This document shows, in pieces, positions 46,473 through 56,491 of a stretch of DNA of 56,491 nucleotides (its first letter is position 1; each line of letters starts with the position of its first letter). The notes beneath the pieces are model-generated. The model worked only from the letters and a program-made list of their open reading frames with translations. It was not told where the DNA came from and searched no databases. The position numbers were made by a program, and so were the translations under genes. The stretch is from the NCBI GenBank assembly GCA_018714445.1, contig DVNK01000058.1, positions 1 through 56,491 of the forward strand, given 5' to 3'. Source of the stretch: Candidatus Fimadaptatus faecigallinarum. GTDB lineage: Bacteria; Bacillota; Clostridia; Christensenellales; Aristaeellaceae.

Positions 46473-47858
46473 TCAATACTCGGCGTTGCGCGGCGTGCGC
46501 GGGAACGGCAGTACGTCGCGTATGTTGCTTATGCCGGTGGCATACATGACCATGCGCTCCAGACCCATGCCAAAGCCCGAGTGCGGCACGCTGCCCCAGC
46601 GCCTCAGATCCAGATACCACTTGTATTCGTCCTTGTTCATGCCCAGCTCGTCCATGCGCCGCTCGAGCACGTCCAGCCGCTCCTCGCGCTGGCTGCCGCC
46701 GCACAGCTCGCCTATGCCCGGCACCAGCAGGTCGGCCGCCGCGACCGTCTTGCCGTCGTCGTTCAGGCGCATGTAGAACGACTTTATCTCCTTGGGGTAG
46801 TCGTACACGAACACCGGCCGCCCGAAGTGCTCCTCGGACAGGTAGCGCTCGTGCTCGGACTGCATGTCGCAGCCCCAGTACGGCTTGAACTCGAACTCGC
46901 GATCGGCCTTTTGCAGTATGTCTATCGCCTCGGTATAGCTCACGCGCGCAAAGTCGCTCGACGCCACGTGCTCCAGCCGCGCCTTTAGGCCCTTGTCCAC
47001 AAACTGGTTCAGGAACGCAATCTCCTCGGGCGCGTTGTCCAGCACGTAGTTTATCAGGTACTTGACCATGTCCTCCTCCAGGTTCATGTCGTCGGACAGG
47101 TCGGCGAACGCTATCTCGGGTTCTATCATCCAGAACTCGGCGGCGTGGCGCGGCGTGTTGGAGTTCTCGGCGCGGAACGTCGGTCCAAACGTGTACACGT
47201 TGCGGAACGCCATGCAATAGCTCTCAACGTTGAGCTGACCCGACACCGTCAGGCTCACGTGCTTGCCGAAGAAGTCCTTGTCATAGTCCACCGCGCCGTC
47301 GGGCGTGCGCGGCACATTGGCGAGGTCCAGCGTCGTGACCTGGAACATCTCGCCCGCGCCCTCGCAGTCAGAGCTGGTTATCAGCGGCGTGTGCACGTAT
47401 ACGAACCCGCGCTCGCCCAGGAACTTATGCGCCGCCTGCGACAGCAGCGAACGTATCCTGAACCCGCACTGGAACAGGTTCGCGCGCGGCCGCAGATGCG
47501 CTATCGTGCGCATGTACTCGAGCGTGTGGCGCTTCTTCTGCAGCGGGTAATCGCCCGCGCTCTCGCCCACGACGGTGAACTTGCGCGCATGCAGCTCAAA
47601 CGGCTGGGGCATGTCCGGCGTCAGCACCAGCTTGCCCTCGACCTCTATCGACGCGCCCACGCCGGTCTTGACCGCCTCGCGGTAGTTGTCCAGCTCGCCC
47701 TCGCTGAGCACCACCTGAAGATTCTTGAAATACGTGCCGTCATTTACCTCTACAAACGAAAAATTTTTAGACTGGCGCAGCGTGCGTACCCAGCCGGCTA
47801 TCTTAATATCGACATCGCCCGCGGGCCTGTCCGCGAACAACTGTTTGATAGTTGTCAT
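46473..47858 (-). CDS. asnS: Asparaginyl-tRNA synthetase
   Basis: Class IIb synthetase, 461 aa, with an N-terminal OB-fold anticodon domain (about 15-110; [22 protein letters not shown]). The catalytic domain has motif 2 ([18 protein letters not shown]) and motif 3 ([21 protein letters not shown]). The [11 protein letters not shown] end and A-E-F-W-M-I-E-P identify AsnRS over AspRS. ATG at 47858 follows GGAGGG. No T-box motif lies in the 30-nt leader. Confidence 0.96.
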   Translation of the reverse strand: MTTIKQLFADRPAGDVDIKIAGWVRTLRQSKNFSFVEVNDGTYFKNLQVVLSEGELDNYREAVKTGVGASIEVEGKLVLTPDMPQPFELHARKFTVVGESAGDYPLQKKRHTLEYMRTIAHLRPRANLFQCGFRIRSLLSQAAHKFLGERGFVYVHTPLITSSDCEGAGEMFQVTTLDLANVPRTPDGAVDYDKDFFGKHVSLTVSGQLNVESYCMAFRNVYTFGPTFRAENSNTPRHAAEFWMIEPEIAFADLSDDMNLEEDMVKYLINYVLDNAPEEIAFLNQFVDKGLKARLEHVASSDFARVSYTEAIDILQKADREFEFKPYWGCDMQSEHERYLSEEHFGRPVFVYDYPKEIKSFYMRLNDDGKTVAAADLLVPGIGELCGGSQREERLDVLERRMDELGMNKDEYKWYLDLRRWGSVPHSGFGMGLERMVMYATGISNIRDVLPFPRTPRNAEY

Positions 47859-47890
47859 ATATATCCCTCCACCCTTATGATTTATACGCT

Positions 47891-47919
47891 ATTATAGACC
47901 ATCGCACGCACACTGTAAA
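47891..47919 (-). promoter_or_regulatory. Promoter of asnS
   Basis: Minus-strand TTTACA (47919-47914), a 17-nt spacer and TATAAT (47896-47891). Confidence 0.85.
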
Positions 47920-47958
47920 GGATGAATTGCAAAAATTGCGCGCAAATTATGCGCTCGT

Positions 47959-47985
47959 TGAACCTTGTGATGGATGCGGCGCGTC
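47959..47985 (+). promoter_or_regulatory. ECF-type promoter upstream of the sigma gene
   Basis: TGAACC (47959-47964), a 17-nt spacer and CGTC (47982-47985) match the general ECF -35/-10 pattern. They sit about 100 nt before the sigma ATG, consistent with autoregulation. Confidence 0.45.
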
Positions 47986-48087
47986 TTGTTAAGTGAAAGC
48001 CGGTTTTCAACTTGCGGCGTGGATGCGCGCCGCTCTTGCACCCTCGCATGACTCCCGCCCAACACACACGCAAAGGAGGCCCCCGCA

Positions 48088-49371
48088 ATGGACGAGTTCG
48101 AACGACTGCTGGCGCCCAATCGAGCGGCGCTGGAGCGCTTCGTGCGCTACCGCGTGCCCGGGCGCGCCGACGCCGACGACGTCATTCAGGAGACGCTGAT
48201 AGCCGCATATCGGGCGTTCGACTCGCTGCGCGACCCGGCCAGCTTTAAGCCCTGGCTGATGAGCATCGCCCGCAACAAGGCGCGCGACTGGTTCCGCAAC
48301 CGCGCGCGCGAACTCGCGCTGCCGCTGGACGCGCTGAGCGAGCGCGTGCTGACCGACGGCCGGCTGGGCCCAAGCTATGCCACCGCCGTCTCCGACACGC
48401 TCGAGCGCCTGGGCGGCCGCGACCAGCAGATACTCTACCTCTACTACTTCCGCAACCTGCCGCAGGCCGACATCGCGCGGCGGCTGGGCATACCGCCCGG
48501 CACCGTCAAGAGCCGCCTGCACACCGCCCGGCGCAACTTCCGCGACGCGTATCCGCGCGCCGAACGCGAACCGAAAGGAGTTAACGATATGGACGCAAAT
48601 ATAAAGCAACTGCCCTCCGTACTGCCCGAATACACGATAACACAGCTGAATGAGCCGCCATTTGAGACGGTATGGGAGGAGCTTATGGGCTGGTTCCTGG
48701 TGCCACGGCTGGGCGAGCGGCTCAGCTGGGGCATGTACGACCTGCCCGACCGCCGCATGACGAGCCGGTTCGACCTGTGTGTGACCGGTCCCGCTGAGGT
48801 GCACGGCATAGAGGGCGTGGAGATAACCGCGCGCGAGGCCAGCGTGACCGACCCGAGCGACGCCCTGGAGCACACGTTCGTAGCGCAGCTGACCGACACG
48901 CATTGCCGGTATCTGGCCACCACATTTATCGAGCGCGGCGTGCGCCGCTACGTTACCTTCCTGGACGGCGACGCATTCATGCCCAACTGGGGCTTTGGCG
49001 AGGACAACTGCGGCAACGAGACGCACCTGCACGCCCGCGGCGACATAATCCGTCGGGGCGATGTCGTGACCAGCGTGGACAAACCGTTCCTGCTGGACAT
49101 AGTGGGGCGCTACCGGGTGGACATATGCGGCCGGAGCTATGACACAGTTTGCGTGATGGACATAGATACCTACAACCCGGGCGTAGCGTCCGAGCAGTTC
49201 ATCGACCGCAATGGCCGCACGGTGCTCTGGCGGCGCTACAATCGCGACGACTGGGCAATCGAACGCTATGGCCGCCGCTGGTCCGAACAGCTGCCCGACA
49301 GCCCCCGCCTGACAGTCAATGGCGCCACTTACATCGAATGGTACGAGTGCATAACCGATTACGCATTATGA
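48088..49371 (+). CDS. ECF-family sigma factor fused to a C-terminal domain
   Basis: A 427-aa product. Residues 1-75 are sigma region 2 (DADDVIQETLIAAYRAFDSL), and 105-158 are region 4 with its HTH (LPQADIARRLGIPPGTVKSRL). Residues 168-427 form a separate domain with W-G-M-Y, ETHLHARGDI, SYDTVCVMDIDTYNPG, NGRTVLWRRYNRDDW and NGATYIEWYECITDY. I recall the last segment from a firmicute sigma subfamily; its role, probably signal sensing, is not known to me. AAAGGAGG precedes the ATG. At 48575-48580 a second AAGGAG lies 8 nt before in-frame ATG 48589 (residue 168), exactly at the domain boundary, so the C-terminal domain may also be made alone. No anti-sigma gene is adjacent. Confidence 0.9.
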   Translation: MDEFERLLAPNRAALERFVRYRVPGRADADDVIQETLIAAYRAFDSLRDPASFKPWLMSIARNKARDWFRNRARELALPLDALSERVLTDGRLGPSYATAVSDTLERLGGRDQQILYLYYFRNLPQADIARRLGIPPGTVKSRLHTARRNFRDAYPRAEREPKGVNDMDANIKQLPSVLPEYTITQLNEPPFETVWEELMGWFLVPRLGERLSWGMYDLPDRRMTSRFDLCVTGPAEVHGIEGVEITAREASVTDPSDALEHTFVAQLTDTHCRYLATTFIERGVRRYVTFLDGDAFMPNWGFGEDNCGNETHLHARGDIIRRGDVVTSVDKPFLLDIVGRYRVDICGRSYDTVCVMDIDTYNPGVASEQFIDRNGRTVLWRRYNRDDWAIERYGRRWSEQLPDSPRLTVNGATYIEWYECITDYAL

Positions 49372-49414
49372 CCTGCAGCTGTACAACCGGCTTGCGCCGC
49401 ATACAGCTGCATAT

Positions 49415-49490
49415 TCCGCCCGCGCTGCGCGTTTTTTTCGCCGCGCGGGCGGTGCTTTATGCCCGTGCAGCGTGTTTTGCGCTGCACGGG
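49415..49490 (+). terminator. Hairpins after the sigma gene
   Basis: CCGCCCGCGC (about 49417-49426) pairs with GCGCGGGCGG around a loop holding seven T. Then CCCGTGCAGCG (49462-49472) pairs with CGCTGCACGGG (49480-49490). The second is also the first unit of array M. Confidence 0.55.
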
Positions 49491-50125
49491 TTGCGCTTTA
49501 TTACCGAGCCGCGCTGGTTGCGCCGCACGAGTTGCGCTTTATGCCCGAGCTGCGTGTTTTGCGCAACGCGGGCGGTGCTTTTTGCCCGAGCCACGTGTTT
49601 TGCGCCACGAGGACGGTGCTTTATGACCGAGACGCGTGTTTTGCGTCACGCGGGCGGTGCTTTATGTCCGAGCCGCGTGTTTTGCGTCGCGCGAGTTGCG
49701 CTTTATGTCCGAGCCACGCAGGTTGCGCCACACTGGTTGCGTCTTATGTCCGAGCCGCGTGTTTTGCGTCGCGCGAGTTGCGCTTTATGTCCGAGCCGCG
49801 CAGGTTGCGCCGCACAAGTTGCGTCTTATGCCCGAGCCGCGCGTTTTTGCGCCGCACAAGTTGCGCCTTATGCCCGAGCCGCGCGTTTTTGCGTCGCACG
49901 GGTCGCGCCTTATGCCCGAGCCGCGCTGGTTGCGTCGCGCGAGCTGCGCTTTATGACCACGCTGCGCGTTTTGCGCCGCACAGGCGGTGCTTTATGCCCA
50001 CGCTGCGTGTTTTGCGCCGCGCAGGCGGTGCTTTATGCCCGCGCCGCGTGTTTTGCGCCGCACGGGTCGCGCTTCATGCCCGCGCTGCGCGTTTTTCGCC
50101 GCGCGAGCGGTGCTTTATGCCCTCT
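49445..50125. repeat. Tandem array M, about 16 x 41-42 bp
   Basis: The unit TGCGCTTTATGCCCGAGCCG-CGTGTTTTGCGCCGCACG repeats every 41-42 bp; GCTTTAT-like words recur from 49455 onward. Parts form hairpins in the first copy. Its open frames in several registers are Cys/Arg/Ala-rich repeats without ribosome binding sites. 50126-50277 is GC-rich and featureless. Confidence 0.9.
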
Positions 50126-50277
50126 GCGCCGCGCGCCCGCCCCCTCGCCACACACGCTCCACACGCCCGCCAAACCGCCGACTTACACGCTCATACATGC
50201 CCCGACCGGCCGCCCGCCGCGCGTTAATTCCATACTAAATAGACCCTCGACCTGTGGAAAGGAACGCAAAAAAGTGG

Positions 50278-50390
50278 TATAATAAATAGGTAGAAGTGCC
50301 TGCGGACGCGCCAGGCGTTGACCATTGCCTGGGCGCGTAAGCGGGCGCGTTTCATGCTTGGCATACCGACGCCGCCTGTGATGCGGCGTT
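50278..50390 (+). promoter_or_regulatory. Leader of remB-gyrB-gyrA
   Basis: TATAAT at 50278-50283 with a poor -35 (TGGAAA at 50255) starts a leader. It contains the perfect hairpin ACGCCGC-CTGTGAT-GCGGCGT (50369-50389), just 8 nt before the remB ribosome binding site. It may affect translation. Confidence 0.5.
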
Positions 50391-50410
50391 CGCGGCGGGA
50401 GGCGGTCGAT

Positions 50411-52644
<2,234 letters not shown>

Positions 52645-52689
52645 CCCACCCCGCGTGGCTAAAGATATGACGACATCGAGGTGACTCGT

Positions 52690-55788
<3,099 letters not shown>

Positions 55789-55858
55789 TGTGCGTTGTAT
55801 CCGCGCCGGGCATTGCGTTTGCTTCGGATTGCACTTGATTTGAATATATCTGTTATTT

Positions 55859-55893
55859 GGGCCGCGCTCTCAACCGAATGTGGAGCGCGGCCC
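55859..55893 (+). terminator. Perfect hairpin after gyrA
   Basis: GGGCCGCGCTC (55859-55869) pairs with GAGCGCGGCCC (55883-55893), 70 nt after the gyrA stop. No T tract follows on either strand. Confidence 0.6.
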
Positions 55894-55974
55894 AAACTTG
55901 TGGGTAGAGTTTTCGTTTAGCTGCTGGAATGGCGGGAATACTTGGAACTTATTTTGTGCCTGGGGGTTGTCGGA

Positions 55975-56062
55975 TTCTATTTGCCGGGTTTTATTTGCCG
56001 AGTTATATATGCCGAGTTATATATGCCGGATTATATCTGCCGGGTTATATTGCAGGGTTCTA
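55975..56062. repeat. Tandem array N, about 6 x 14 bp
   Basis: The unit (T/A)TGCCG(G/A)GTTATAT repeats every 14 bp. Units are AT-richer than the other arrays and contain TATAT words. 56063-56400 has no gene and drops in GC toward the right edge. Confidence 0.85.
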
Positions 56063-56411
56063 TTGCAAGGTGATTGGCAGGCGCGAATAGCTTTTGTGGC
56101 GCGGACTGCGGTTTGCCTATGTTTGTACTGCGCGCTATGCCGATCAATGGCGCATCGCATAGTTTGTCAATACGTCGAGCTGCGCTTACAGTGCTGAGCA
56201 TCGCTCACTGCTGCACTGCAAGCGCAGCTTCTTTTGCTTTTTGCGAATGCGGCAGTTGGAGCAGTTGAGCGCTTTATTACGGCGTGTTTTCGGTTAGGCG
56301 GCGTGTTGCTATTACTCAATTTATGTATGTTTATTCAGTCTGCTAAATTACATATTTGCGAGTTTTATGTAATTAGGGTGTCTATAACACCGTTTTGGAG
56401 GAGTTCTGCCT

Positions 56412-56491
56412 ATGCATTATAATACGTCATTGTTCAGCATAACAAGTCAATCTATGATATTATTTGCACTATTCATCATGGGATTTGCAAT
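56412..56491 (+). CDS. Start of a membrane or secreted protein gene, cut by the window edge
   Basis: ATG at 56412 is 10 nt after GGAGG and opens a frame of 26 codons reaching the edge without a stop. It starts M-H-Y-N-T-S-L and soon becomes hydrophobic (M-I-L-F-A-L-F-I-M-G-F-A), fitting a signal peptide or membrane helix. Codons are AT-rich, unlike all other genes here. The product cannot be named from this fragment. Confidence 0.5.
   Translation, partial: MHYNTSLFSITSQSMILFALFIMGFA

Noticed and set aside
7816-50125. CRISPR arrays
   Set aside because: Repeats are directly adjacent with no unique spacers of constant size, unit lengths are 14-131 bp, and no cas gene is present.
49472-50282. 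Cys/Arg/Ala-rich frames of 250-377 codons across array M
   Set aside because: Three registers are all open because the 42-bp unit has no stops; no ribosome binding site, and the sequence is the repeat only.
50251-50290. DnaA box or origin near remB
   Set aside because: TGTGGAAAG only partly resembles TGTGGATAA and is a single site. The gene order suggests oriC could be near, but none is seen in the window.

Overview
This window looks like chromosomal DNA from an uncultured, high-GC member of the Clostridia, probably gut-associated. GC is about 60-65% by eye. The evidence is gene content and regulation: remB-gyrB-gyrA next to each other, a T-box leader on serS, the firmicute glgC/glgD pair, LysM, NlpC/P60 and PG_binding_1 wall proteins, and strong AGGAGG ribosome binding sites with consensus TTGACA/TATAAT promoters. 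Codon use is odd: ATA is a common, often dominant, isoleucine codon despite the high GC. I see no rRNA, tRNA, CRISPR array, insertion sequence or prophage.

Layout. 1-3.9 kb: a minus-strand membrane-anchored protein with nine copies of a Cys/His module. 5.1-11.8 kb: a serine region, with serC-serA on the plus strand and T-box-controlled serS and a DUF1015 gene on the minus strand. 12.5-16.9 kb: a surface protein with Ig-like repeats, a roughly 295-nt stand-alone structured RNA (6S-like candidate), a left-handed beta-helix protein and ridA. 17.7-20.4 kb: divergent murA and a LysM protein. 21.4-26.6 kb: a URO-D-like protein, an Lrp regulator overlapping an aminotransferase, a DUF2284 protein and a GNAT acetyltransferase. 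27.3-31.5 kb: a two-gene operon of unknown function, made of a membrane protein and a 962-aa HTH protein that is mostly low-complexity repeats. 31.7-39.5 kb: ThuA-like protein, a very large NlpC/P60 hydrolase, a lipoprotein and a small YcxB-like membrane protein. 39.8-45.2 kb: the glycogen operon glgC-glgD-glgA, divergent from nagB. 46.1-47.9 kb: asnS plus a small Cys-rich protein. 48.1-49.4 kb: an ECF sigma factor fused to a C-terminal domain. 50.4-55.8 kb: remB-gyrB-gyrA. The right edge holds the first codons of an AT-richer gene.

The most striking feature lies between the genes. Nearly every gap longer than about 0.5 kb carries its own tandem repeat array. I count 14 arrays, with unit lengths from 14 to 131 bp and unit sequences that differ from array to array; none interrupts an operon. 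In one case each 131-bp unit contains a complete rho-independent terminator, so serS is followed by five terminators in a row. In another, the repeat unit includes the serS -35 element. The same tendency to duplicate reaches into coding sequence: the GyrA N-terminal extension, the HTH protein, the LysM protein and the lipoprotein. The best candidates for undescribed biology are this private-minisatellite architecture, the HTH/membrane-protein operon, the nine-module Cys/His protein and the sigma factor with an internal translation start.

Functional links are partly conventional. serC and serA make phosphoserine, serS charges tRNA, DUF1015 genes often accompany serine genes, and RidA clears enamines that arise from serine and cysteine metabolism. 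glgC/D/A build glycogen and nagB feeds amino sugars into glycolysis. MurA and the NlpC, LysM and Pro-Thr-linker proteins act at the cell wall.
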